Part shown: positions 52,398 to 60,319 of the stretch, piece by piece
Position numbering within the stretch: position 1 is the stretch's first letter
How the letters are laid out: each line of letters begins with the position of its first letter
From: Streptomyces sp. HUAS ZL42
Lineage (GTDB): Bacteria; Actinomycetota; Actinomycetes; Streptomycetales; Streptomycetaceae
Direction of reading: 5' to 3'
DNA: 64,000 nucleotides
Assembly (NCBI RefSeq): GCF_040782645.1
Contig: NZ_CP160403.1
Span: 2,418,001 to 2,482,000 of the forward strand
The notes under the pieces: generated by a model
The model's input: only the letters and a program-made list of their open reading frames with translations
Database searches by the model: none
What the model was told of the DNA's origin: nothing
Position numbers and translations under genes: made by a program

Positions 52398-53195
52398 TCA
52401 GCTCCGGGACGGGGTGAGCACCACGAAGTCCGCGTTCGACGGGTCGAGGCAGACCGCCAGCCGACCGACTCCCTCCGCGTCCTCCGGTCCCATCTGCACG
52501 CTGCCACCGTTCTCGGTGACCTTGGCGATCGTGGCGTCGCAGTCGGCGACGGCGAAGACCGGATGCCAGTACGGCCGCCCGCCCGCCAGGGCGAGGTCCT
52601 CCTTGCGGACCTCCATGAGGCCGCCCTGCATACGCTCCTCGGGAAGCCCTTCGGGGGTGATGAGGGTGTACGTGCCCCCGCCGCCCGGCAGTTCCATGTC
52701 GCCGAACCGCCAGCCGAAGACACCGCCGTAGAACTCCTTGGCGGCCGCTGCGTCGCTCGTGTACAGCTCGGTCCAGGACAGCGAGCCCGGCTCCTCCACC
52801 AGCTCGAAGCCCGTGTTCTTCCCCGGCTGCCAGACGGCGAACTGACCCCCCAGCGGGTCGGTGTACTGCGCCATCCGGCCCCAGTCGCCGAGGTCCCGCG
52901 GAGCCACCCGCACCGTGCCGCCCGCGCGCTCCACGGCCTGGGTCGTGGCGTCGGCGTCGGTGACGCTGTAATAGATCATCCAGGCCGGGCGCGCACCCTC
53001 CTCGGTGAGCTTGCCGAGGCCGGCGACGGTCTTGCCGTCCTTCCGGAACATCCCGCCCTCCATGTCCTCCCCCTCGCCCATGGACTCGTACTCCCAGCCG
53101 AGCACCGCGCTGTAGAAGGCCGCGGCGGCCCGGACGTCGGGGGCACCCAGGTCGAGCCAACAGGGGGAGCCGGGGGTGGCGTCAGTGGTGATCAC
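52398..53195 (-). CDS. two-domain VOC (glyoxalase-like) protein
   Basis: 265 residues from a GTG at 53195 with AAAGGGA six bases upstream. Two vicinal-oxygen-chelate modules repeat: GSPCWLDLGAPDVRAAAAFY to MAQYTDPLGGQFAVWQPG, and LSWTELYTSDAAAAKEFYGG to LAVCLDPSNADFVVLTPS. This is the CFP32-like hydroxylase/glyoxalase-resembling group. Metal ligands are less clear than in glyoxalase I, so it may be a binding or resistance protein. It lies 98 bases downstream of the ABM-fold gene on the same strand, so it may share its operator-controlled promoter. Confidence 0.82.
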   Translation of the reverse strand: MITTDATPGSPCWLDLGAPDVRAAAAFYSAVLGWEYESMGEGEDMEGGMFRKDGKTVAGLGKLTEEGARPAWMIYYSVTDADATTQAVERAGGTVRVAPRDLGDWGRMAQYTDPLGGQFAVWQPGKNTGFELVEEPGSLSWTELYTSDAAAAKEFYGGVFGWRFGDMELPGGGGTYTLITPEGLPEERMQGGLMEVRKEDLALAGGRPYWHPVFAVADCDATIAKVTENGGSVQMGPEDAEGVGRLAVCLDPSNADFVVLTPSRS

Positions 53196-53293
53196 GGCGA
53201 TTCCCTTTCGCAAGGTCCGGTGTGATTTCAGCCTGACACCGGCCATCGGCAATCGCGCGTCGGACGTGTCCTGGACGCGGGGACCAAGGGACC

Positions 53294-53587
53294 TCAGGTC
53301 ACCGGATCGAGGAAGGTCAGCACGGAGGCGTCCTCCTCGATCAGCGGGGTCAGTGCGGCGTTGAACGGGCCGCCGTACGGGGCCTTCAGGTGGGCCTGGA
53401 AGGCGTCCTCGTCCCGGTACACCTCGAAGATCCAGTAGGCGCGCGGGGCCGCAGCCTTGGTGTAGACGTCGAAGGCGAGGTTGCCCTCTTCCTCGCGCAC
53501 CTTCTTGGCGTAGTCCAGGATCAGGCGGGCGACCTCGTCCTCGGCTCCCTCGCGGGCGGTGAATTCGGCGAGCAGGGTCTTGTTCAC
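53294..53587 (-). CDS. antibiotic-biosynthesis-monooxygenase (ABM) fold protein, YgiN/LsrG-like
   Basis: 97 residues from a GTG at 53587 with GGAGG ten bases upstream. NKTLLAEFTAREGAEDEVAR, LLILDYAK-type helix, EEGNLAFDVYTKAAAPRAYW and IFEVYRDEDAFQAHLKAPYG are the ferredoxin-like ABM fold, normally a dimer. Members range from heme and quinol monooxygenases to the sugar isomerase LsrG. Two operators of the type also found before the sugar ABC genes lie 48-78 bases upstream, which puts this protein in that sugar regulon and makes an LsrG-like role in sugar processing worth testing. Confidence 0.8.
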   Translation of the reverse strand: MNKTLLAEFTAREGAEDEVARLILDYAKKVREEEGNLAFDVYTKAAAPRAYWIFEVYRDEDAFQAHLKAPYGGPFNAALTPLIEEDASVLTFLDPVT

Positions 53588-53634
53588 GGTGCGGTGTCCT
53601 CCGTGGTGCCGCCGGTCGATGCGCCGGCCAGGGG

Positions 53635-53664
53635 TGTCATCGTTGACATGTGTCATCGTTGACA
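53635..53664. promoter_or_regulatory. paired LacI-type operators upstream of the ABM gene
   Basis: TGTCATCGTTGACA occurs at 53635-53648 and again at 53651-53664, centres 16 bases apart. Each is an inverted repeat TGTCA-N4-TGACA. The reverse complement of the same sequence is paired with the same spacing at 54875-54904 before the ABC transporter. The pairs lie at the two ends of the kinase pseudogene. Confidence 0.85.
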
Positions 53665-53749
53665 TCGAGTGGTCCGATGATGGGGGCGATCCGGCCGTCG
53701 CGTCAACGGTTCGGGCGTGATGCCCGCCCGCACGGCTCACCCCGCCCCG

Positions 53750-54713
53750 TCATGCGCGATCGGCCGTGGCGAGCTGTACCAACTGGCTCCGCAACGGCGG
53801 GTTGGGGCCGACAACCGAGCAGGTCAGGGCCGCGACCCGGGCGGTGAACCGGCATGCTTCCGCGACGTCGCCGAGACGGAGTTCCGTCAGCCGGCCGCCC
53901 AGGAGTCCGCGGGTTCCGAGGCGTTGCAGCAGCCCGGCGGTGAAGGAGTCCCCCGCCCCGACCGTGTCGGCGACCGTCGTCGGCACCGCGGGTATCCGCA
54001 GCCGTTCGCCGTCGAGCGAGAGCAGGACACCGTCACCGCCGAGCGTGATCACCACGAGCCGCGCCCCAGTCCGCGTGCCAGATGTCGCAGGCCTGGTCGT
54101 GCGGCGTGTCGGGCAGCAGGAGTTCCAGGTCGTCGGCGCTCACCCGCAGCACATCGGCGAGACCGCACCAGTGCGCAAGCCGGGCGCGGTGGACGTCGGG
54201 ACGCACCAGCAGCGGCCGGACGTTCGGGTCGATGCCGATGGTCGCCCGGGGGGCCGCCGCGGCGAGGAAGTCCTCCACCACGGCCGCTCCGGGCTCCTGG
54301 ACCAGGGCCAGGGGATCCGGTGTGCACGCAGGCGGTTTCGGACAGATCCACCCGCCCCAGTTCCTCGGCCGTCCACTGCCAGTCGGCCGTGTTCCGGGCG
54401 TGGAAGGAGAACGCGGCCTGCCCGTTCTCGTCCAGCTCCGCCACGGCCGGCGTGCTGGGTTCCTCAGCCGGTACGGCGTTCGACAGGTCCGCCCCGGATG
54501 CCTCGAGGTGGGGGCGGAAGACGCGTCCGAACACGTCGCCGGACAGCCGGGCGAGAAAGCGGCCGGGGTGCCGAGGCGGGCCAGGGCCACTGCCGTGTTC
54601 GCAGGTCCGCCGCCAGGCAGCACGCGCAGGGCGAGTTCGTTCGAGGCGCTTGCGGGTTCGGCGAACGCGTCCGCGACGCACTCCCCCAGGACGGTGATCT
54701 GACGGGCGCTCAT
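53750..54713 (-). pseudogene. PfkB-family sugar kinase (fructokinase-like) with three frameshifts
   Basis: From ATG 54713 the frame gives QITVLGECVADAFAEP and GGGPANTAVALARLGTP. At about 54565 the sequence continues in a second frame (RFLARLSGDVFGRVFRPHLE). At about 54320 it returns to the first (LALVQEPGAAVVEDFLAA, DPNVRPLLVRPDV). At about 54060 it passes to a third (VVITLGGDGVLLSLDG, ADTVGAGDSFTAGLL with the catalytic Asp). The changes fit a one-base loss, an extra C in a C run and a two-base loss in a GC run. Otherwise the gene is complete. It may be truly decayed or reflect assembly errors. It is divergent from the ABC operon. Confidence 0.85.
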
Positions 54714-54874
54714 GGGCTGCTCTCCCCTGACGAACATCCGAACAGGAGTGGCAATTCATGGCGCAGCCGGGATGGCGGCCACGCATGGGCGACGGTCGCG
54801 GGCGTTGCCGATTTGTGACGAGTCCAAGGCATTGACGTTTCCGGGAGATGGAGTCCATCATCCTCGCCAGGCAG

Positions 54875-54904
54875 TGTCAACGATGACATAAGTCAACGAT
54901 GACA
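54875..54904. promoter_or_regulatory. paired LacI-type operators upstream of the sugar ABC operon
   Basis: TGTCAACGATGACA at 54875-54888 and AGTCAACGATGACA at 54891-54904 (one mismatch), centres 16 bases apart, lie 60-90 bases before the binding-protein ATG at 54965. They are the reverse complement of the sites at 53635-53664. They can also control the divergent kinase gene. Confidence 0.87.
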
Positions 54905-54964
54905 CCCCGGGCGGCACGCTCTGAATCCCACCCCCGTGCCGCTCGCTACCCACAGGAGTCGAAC

Positions 54965-55987
54965 ATGCCTCGCACCACTCGTCTGTCCTCCTCCCTCCTC
55001 AAGGCCGCAGCGGTCACCGGCGTCGCAGCCCTCACCCTGACGGCCTGCGGATCCGGCTCCGGTTCGGGTTCCACCAGCGCCGGTTCGGGCGACGTCAAGG
55101 TCGGACTGATCACCAAGACCGACACCAACCCGTTCTTCGTGAAGATGAAGGAGGGCGCGGAGAAGGCCGCCAAGTCCGAGGGCGTCAAGCTCATGACCGC
55201 GGCCGGCAAGTTCGACGGCGACAACGCCGGTCAGGTCACCGCCATCGAGAACATGGTCGCCGCCGGCGTCAAGGGCATCCTGATCACCCCGAGCGACTCC
55301 AAGGCCATCGTGCCCGCCATCGCCAAGGCCCGCGCCAAGGGCGTCCTGGTCATCGCCCTGGACACGCCGACCGAGCCGGAAAGCGCCGTCGACGCCCTGT
55401 TCGCCACGAACAACCTGACCGCCGGTGAGCTGATCGGCCAGTACGCCAAGGCCGCCATGAAGGGCAAGACCGCGAAGATAGCCACCCTCGACCTCGCGCC
55501 GGGCGTGTCCGTGGGCGTGCAGCGGCACGACGGCTTCCTCAAGGGCTTCGGCGTCAAGGAGGGCGACTCCTCCATCGTCTGCTCCCAGGACACCGGCGGC
55601 GACCAGGCCAAGGGCCAGACCGCCATGGAGAACTGCCTCCAGAAGGACCCCTCCATCAACCTCGTCTACACCATCAACGAGCCGGCCGCCCTGGGCGCCT
55701 TCACCGCGCTGAAGGCCAAGGGCCGCGAGAAGGACGTGCTGATCGTCTCCGTCGACGGCGGCTGCACCGGCACCCAGGCCGTCAAGGACGGCAAGATCGC
55801 CGCGACCTCCCAGCAGTACCCGCTGAAGATGGCCTCCGAGGGCGTCAAGGCAGTCGTGACCTTCGCCAAGGACGGCAAGAAGGCCTCCGGTTACACCGAC
55901 ACGGGCGTCACCCTCATCACCGACAAGGCACAGGACGGGGTCAGCTCCAAGGACACCGCCTTCGGCCTGGAGAACTGCTGGGGCTGA
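54965..55987 (+). CDS. sugar ABC transporter substrate-binding lipoprotein (fructose/ribose type)
   Basis: 340 residues. A signal peptide ends in a lipobox (ALTLTAC, residues about 21-27). The mature part has two periplasmic-binding lobes of the ribose/fructose class: KVGLITKTDTNPFFVKMKEG, VAAGVKGILITPSDSKAIVP, DTGGDQAKGQTAMENCLQKD, and VYTINEPAALGAFTALKAKG. The wording resembles FrcB of rhizobial fructose uptake. AGGAG precedes the ATG. It is the first gene of an operon with a permease and an ATPase, controlled by the paired operators upstream. Fructose as the ligand is inferred, not shown. Confidence 0.88.
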   Translation: MPRTTRLSSSLLKAAAVTGVAALTLTACGSGSGSGSTSAGSGDVKVGLITKTDTNPFFVKMKEGAEKAAKSEGVKLMTAAGKFDGDNAGQVTAIENMVAAGVKGILITPSDSKAIVPAIAKARAKGVLVIALDTPTEPESAVDALFATNNLTAGELIGQYAKAAMKGKTAKIATLDLAPGVSVGVQRHDGFLKGFGVKEGDSSIVCSQDTGGDQAKGQTAMENCLQKDPSINLVYTINEPAALGAFTALKAKGREKDVLIVSVDGGCTGTQAVKDGKIAATSQQYPLKMASEGVKAVVTFAKDGKKASGYTDTGVTLITDKAQDGVSSKDTAFGLENCWG

Positions 55988-56029
55988 GCCGCCCCCGAGG
56001 ACCGTTCGGCACCGCCTTCCCCCCTCAGC

Positions 56030-56072
56030 GGGGCGGCCGGCCCCTTCCTCCCCGACCGGGGACGGCCGCCCC
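56030..56072 (+). terminator. intra-operon hairpin between binding protein and permease genes
   Basis: GGGGCGGCCG (56030-56039) pairs with CGGCCGCCCC (56063-56072). Placed 43 bases after the binding-protein stop and 74 before the permease start, it can stop most transcripts or protect the 3' end, so that more binding protein than permease is made. Confidence 0.7.
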
Positions 56073-56145
56073 CTCGTCCTCTTGTCCTCCTGTTGTCATC
56101 CGGCAAGGAGCGACAACGACTTCTGTCTTCCGACAAGGACTTCGC

Positions 56146-57141
56146 ATGACAGCCACGACCACGCCGTACGCCGAGCTCAAAGCACCGACCACGGCCCGCA
56201 GACTGCTCACGGCACCGACCACCGGCCCACTGGTCGCCCTCCTCCTCGCCTGCGCCTTCTTCTCCCTCTCGACCGACCAGTTCCTCACCGGCGGCAACTT
56301 CTCGCTGATCGTGCAGCAGGTCATGGTCGTCGGCACCCTCGCCATCGGACAGACCCTGATCATCCTCACGGCCGGCATCGACCTGTCGTGCGGCGCCGTG
56401 ATGGCGTTCGGCAGCATCATGATCGCCAAGATGGCCGCGGAGGGCACCCTGCCCCCGCTCGTCGCCATCGCGGTGGGCATAGCCGTGTGTGCCGGCTTCG
56501 GACTGCTCAACGGGCTGCTGGTGCAGAAGATCCCGCTGCCGCCGTTCATCGTCACCCTCGGCATGCTCAACGTGGCGTTCGCGCTGACCCACATCTACTC
56601 CGAGGAGCAGACGGTCACCAACCTGCCCGGCTCGCTCACCGCGCTCGGGCAGACCTTCCCGCTCGGCCACACGGACATCACCTACGGCTCCCTGGTCACC
56701 ATCGCCCTGTTCCTGCTCCTGGCCTACACGCTCAGCAGCACCGGCTGGGGCCGGCACGTCTACGCCCTGGGCAACAGCCAGGAAGCGGCACGGCTGAACG
56801 GCATCCGCACCTCCCGGCTGACCATCGGCGTCTACACCGTCGCGGGCCTGCTCTACGGCATCGCCGCCCTGCTGCTGATCTCCCGCACCGGAGTCGGCGA
56901 CCCCCAGGCCGGACAGACCGACAACCTCGACAGCATCACCGCCGTGGTCCTCGGCGGCACCAGCCTGTTCGGCGGACGCGGATCGGTCCTGGGCACCTTC
57001 ATCGGCGTCCTCATCGTCGGCGTCTTCCGCAACGGCCTGCAGCTGATGGGTGTCGCCTCCATCTACCAGACCCTGATCACCGGGGTCCTGGTCATCCTCG
57101 CGGTGACCGTCGACCAGATCTCCCGGAAGAAGGCCCGATGA
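56146..57141 (+). CDS. sugar ABC transporter permease (fructose/ribose type)
   Basis: 331 residues, about eight to ten membrane helices. LAIGQTLIILTAGIDLSCGA and NSQEAARLNGIRTSRLTIGV (the coupling-helix EAA-like loop), then GGTSLFGGRGSVLGTFIGVL, are signatures of RbsC/FrcC-type permeases, which usually form homodimers. It overlaps the ATP-binding gene by four bases (ATGA). No second permease gene is present, which is typical of this transporter class. Confidence 0.9.
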   Translation: MTATTTPYAELKAPTTARRLLTAPTTGPLVALLLACAFFSLSTDQFLTGGNFSLIVQQVMVVGTLAIGQTLIILTAGIDLSCGAVMAFGSIMIAKMAAEGTLPPLVAIAVGIAVCAGFGLLNGLLVQKIPLPPFIVTLGMLNVAFALTHIYSEEQTVTNLPGSLTALGQTFPLGHTDITYGSLVTIALFLLLAYTLSSTGWGRHVYALGNSQEAARLNGIRTSRLTIGVYTVAGLLYGIAALLLISRTGVGDPQAGQTDNLDSITAVVLGGTSLFGGRGSVLGTFIGVLIVGVFRNGLQLMGVASIYQTLITGVLVILAVTVDQISRKKAR

Positions 57142-57974
57142 CCGCCACATCCTCCCCCACGCCCGTGCTGCAGGCCCGCGGTCTGGTCAAGCGCTACGGC
57201 CACGTCACCGCCATCGACGGTGCCGACTTCGACCTGCTGCCCGGCGAGGTCCTCGCCGTCATCGGCGACAACGGAGCCGGCAAGACCAGCCTGATCAAGG
57301 CGCTCACCGGCGCGGTGGTCCCCGACGCGGGCGAGATACGCCTCAACGGCGAACCCATCCAGTTCTCCGGTCCGCAAAGCGCGCGCGCCCACGGCATCGA
57401 GACGGTCTATCAGGACCTCGCCGTGGCCGCCTCCATGGACATCGCCTCGAACATGTTCCTCGGCCGCGAGCTGCGCCGCCCCGGCGTCCTCGGCAGCGTC
57501 TTCCGGATGCTGGACAAGAAGCGCATGCGTCAGGAGGCCGCCGAGCACATGGCCGACCTGAAGATCGGTCTGCGCTCGCTGACCCAGTCGGTCGAGACGC
57601 TCTCCGGTGGACAGCGCCAGGCCGTCGCGGTCGCCCGTTCCGTCGCCTGGGCCCGCAGCGTCGTCGTCATGGACGAACCCACCGCCGCCCTCGGCGTCAA
57701 GGAATCCGGCCAGGTCCTCGACCTCATCCGCCGCGTCCGCGACAAGGGCATGCCGGTCGTCCTGATCAGCCACAACATGCCGCACGTCTTCGAGATCGCC
57801 GACCGGATCCACGTCCACCGCCTCGGCAAGCGGGCCGCGGTGATCAAGCCCTCGGACTACTCCATGGCGGAGGTCGTCGCCATCATGACCGGCGCGCTCA
57901 CCGTCGACGCGGCCGGAGGTACTGTCGTAGCCGACTCCGAGGCGGCGAAAGCCGCCGGTGTCAAGGCCAACTGA
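57138..57974 (+). CDS. sugar ABC transporter ATP-binding protein, single-domain (FrcA type)
   Basis: 278 residues. Walker A VIGDNGAGKTSLIKALTG, signature LSGGQRQAVAVARSVA, Walker B SVVVMDEPTAALG, and H-loop LISHNMPHVFEIAD. Most ribose-type transporters have a fused double ATPase of about 500 residues; this one has a single domain, as in the fructose transporter FrcA. This is the best evidence that the operon is of the Frc class. It ends the operon; a 12-base-pair hairpin follows. Confidence 0.92.
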   Translation: MTATSSPTPVLQARGLVKRYGHVTAIDGADFDLLPGEVLAVIGDNGAGKTSLIKALTGAVVPDAGEIRLNGEPIQFSGPQSARAHGIETVYQDLAVAASMDIASNMFLGRELRRPGVLGSVFRMLDKKRMRQEAAEHMADLKIGLRSLTQSVETLSGGQRQAVAVARSVAWARSVVVMDEPTAALGVKESGQVLDLIRRVRDKGMPVVLISHNMPHVFEIADRIHVHRLGKRAAVIKPSDYSMAEVVAIMTGALTVDAAGGTVVADSEAAKAAGVKAN

Positions 57975-57995
57975 CGGCACGACAGAAACACTCAC

Positions 57996-58039
57996 CGGTT
58001 CCGGCCGGGACCCGCGGTCGGGGGCCGCGGCCGGAACCG
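57996..58039. terminator. hairpin terminator of the sugar ABC operon
   Basis: CGGTTCCGGCCG (57996-58007) and CGGCCGGAACCG (58028-58039), perfect 12-base arms, lie 21 bases after the ATPase stop and 26 before the LacI start. The lacI gene on the same strand would then need its own promoter or read-through. Confidence 0.75.
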
Positions 58040-58065
58040 ACGAGCACGGGAGACTGTTTACCTCC

Positions 58066-59097
58066 ATGGCAGCCAACCGCCGCCCCACCCTGGCAGACGT
58101 TGCCCGAGAAGTCGGGGTCAGCGCCAAGACGGTCTCCCGGGTCCTCAACCAGGACGGCCCCGTCTCGGCCCGGACCAGGGAACAGGTTCTCACCGCCGTG
58201 GCCAGGCTCGGCTTCCAGCCGAACCTCATGGCCCGCAACATCCGCGTAGGCGGACCGGACACCACCATCGGACTGGTCGTCCCCGACCTCGGCAACCCCT
58301 TCTTCGGAGCCGTGGCCAGGAGCATCGAGGCCACCGTCGGCGATCGCGGCCTGACCCTGCTCATGGGCTCCTCCGCGGACGATCCCGCGCGCGAACGGGC
58401 GTTGACGGACACCTTCCTCGCCCGCCGCATCAGCATCCTGATGGTCGTCCCGTCCGTCGGTGCCGACCACTCCCACCTCAAGACCCACCGGACGGGGGGC
58501 CTGCCCGTCGTCTTTCTGGACCGTCCAGGCGTGGGACTGTCCACGGACAGCGTTGTCAGCTCCAACCGCGCGGGCGCCCACGACGGTGTCACCCACCTCG
58601 TCGCCCACGGCCACCGGCGCATCGGCTTCATCGGCGACCTGCCCGCCAAGCTCTACACCCGCCGCGAGCGCCTGGCCGGATACCGTACGGCCCTGCAGGA
58701 AGCCGGCCTCCCCTACGACCGCTCCCTGGTCACCAACGCCCACGACCAGCACGGGGCCTCCGCCGCCACGTCCCAGCTGCTGGGTCTGGCGGATCCGCCC
58801 ACGGCCCTGTTCGCCGGAAACAACATCGTCGCGCTGGGGATCGTCACCGAACTCTCCCGCAGCGGACGGAAGGACGTCGCCGTCGTCGCCTTCGACGACG
58901 TGGCGCTCGCCGAGGCACTCGAACCGGCCCTGACCGTCGTCGCCCAGGACCCCGAGGAAATCGGCAGAACAGCGGCGACCACCGCCCTCTCCCGCCTCGA
59001 CGGCAACCGCTCCCGCGCCCGCACCATCACCGTCCCCACCCGACTCGTCGTACGGGGCTCGGGGGAGCATCCTGCTCCGGTGCTGCAGAAGGCCTGA
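58066..59097 (+). CDS. LacI-family repressor, first of two paralogues
   Basis: 343 residues. The DNA-binding head is RRPTLADVAREVGVSAKTVS, then RVLNQDGPVSARTREQVLTA, with the hinge RLGFQPNLMARNIRVGG. The sugar-binding core follows (TTIGLVVPDLGNPFFGAVAR, DRPGVGLSTDSVVSSNRAGA, GHRRIGFIGD, FDDVALAEALEPALTVVAQD). It lies directly after the sugar ABC operon and should bind the TGTCA-N4-TGACA sites, released by a sugar or sugar phosphate. The protein at 59195 is a close paralogue with the same recognition helix. Confidence 0.9.
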   Translation: MAANRRPTLADVAREVGVSAKTVSRVLNQDGPVSARTREQVLTAVARLGFQPNLMARNIRVGGPDTTIGLVVPDLGNPFFGAVARSIEATVGDRGLTLLMGSSADDPARERALTDTFLARRISILMVVPSVGADHSHLKTHRTGGLPVVFLDRPGVGLSTDSVVSSNRAGAHDGVTHLVAHGHRRIGFIGDLPAKLYTRRERLAGYRTALQEAGLPYDRSLVTNAHDQHGASAATSQLLGLADPPTALFAGNNIVALGIVTELSRSGRKDVAVVAFDDVALAEALEPALTVVAQDPEEIGRTAATTALSRLDGNRSRARTITVPTRLVVRGSGEHPAPVLQKA

Positions 59098-59194
59098 GCG
59101 GGCTTCACGGTGGCACGATCGAGGCGGATCCCGACGCGACGCCGCACACACTGATCGCGGTGGCCGTCACCGCCGGCGTCCACTGTCCGGCGGC

Positions 59195-60211
59195 TCAGCG
59201 GGGCCGCAGCTCCCCCGAGCCGCGTGGGATCAGGCGGGTGGGTATCTCCGTGGAGCGGGCCCGGGATCGGTCGCCGTCCAGACGGGACAGCGCGATCGTC
59301 GCGGCCGCGGCGCCCATGGCCGCCGGGTCCTGGGCGACCACGGTGAGGGCGGGCTCGAGCACCTCGGCGAGGGGTACGTCGTCGAAGCCGACGAAGGCCA
59401 CGTCCTTGCGGCCGGCCCGGGAGAGGCCGATCACGACCCCCATCGACGAGAAGTTGTTCGCCGCGAACAGCGCGGTCGGCGGGTCCGCCAGGTTCAGCAG
59501 GCGCTGGGTGGCCGCTGCCGCCGACTCCACGTCGTGACCGCCCACCACCAGCGTCTTGTCGTAGGGCAGTCCGGCTTCCGCGAGGGCGTCCCGGTAGCCG
59601 CGCAGACGCATCCGGCGGGTGTAGAGGGCGCCTGGCGTGTCCCCGACGAAGCCGATCCTGCGGTGCCCGTGCCCGATCAGGTGCGCGGTGCCCTCGTGGC
59701 CGCCGCGCCGGTTGGAGCTGAGGACACTGTCCGCGGCCAGGCCGGTTCCGGGACGGTCGAGGAAGACCACCGGAAGCCCTGCGGAGCGTTCCGCCTTGAG
59801 GTACCCGTGGTCCGCCTTCGCGGTCGGCGCCACGAGGAGGGCGCTGACGCGGCGGGCCAGGAAGGTGCCGACCAGGGAGCGCTCACGCTCGGCGTCCTGG
59901 GCGGACGAACCGACGAGCAGGGTCAGGCCCCGGTCGTGGGTCACCGACTCGATGCCGCTCACCACCGTGGCGAAGAACGGGTTGCTCATGTCCGGCACGA
60001 TCAGCCCGATCGCGGTGTCGCTCTTGCCGAGACGCATATGGCGCGCCATCAGGTTGGGCCGGAAGCCGAGCCGTTGCACGGCCTCCATCACCCGCTCCCG
60101 GGTCTCGGCGGCGACCGGCCCGTCGTCGTTGAGGACACGCGACACCGTCTTGGCACTGACACCGACCTGCTGCGCCACATCGCTGAGCGTCGGCCGACGG
60201 GCCCCAGACAT
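59195..60211 (-). CDS. LacI-family repressor, second of two paralogues
   Basis: 338 residues from ATG at 60211 with AAGGGA upstream. Head RRPTLSDVAQQVGVSAKTVS, then RVLNDDGPVAAETRERVMEA, and core segments TAIGLIVPDMSNPFFATVVS, DRPGTGLAADSVLSSNRRGG, GHRRIGFVGDTPGALYTRRM and FDDVPLAEVLEPALTVVAQD match the protein at 58066 over the whole length. The two genes are convergent with about 100 bases between their ends. The recognition helix is identical, so both may bind the same operators. Which of them controls the ABC operon cannot be told. Confidence 0.9.
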   Translation of the reverse strand: MSGARRPTLSDVAQQVGVSAKTVSRVLNDDGPVAAETRERVMEAVQRLGFRPNLMARHMRLGKSDTAIGLIVPDMSNPFFATVVSGIESVTHDRGLTLLVGSSAQDAERERSLVGTFLARRVSALLVAPTAKADHGYLKAERSAGLPVVFLDRPGTGLAADSVLSSNRRGGHEGTAHLIGHGHRRIGFVGDTPGALYTRRMRLRGYRDALAEAGLPYDKTLVVGGHDVESAAAATQRLLNLADPPTALFAANNFSSMGVVIGLSRAGRKDVAFVGFDDVPLAEVLEPALTVVAQDPAAMGAAAATIALSRLDGDRSRARSTEIPTRLIPRGSGELRPR

Positions 60212-60319
60212 GGTCGTTTCCCTTCGCACGGTACGGTCGGCTCCCGGAGAGGCCGGCCCCTGGCCGCCTCCTCCACGGCTACGACAGTACCTGTGCCGCC
60301 GAAAACGTTCCTCGCCCGG

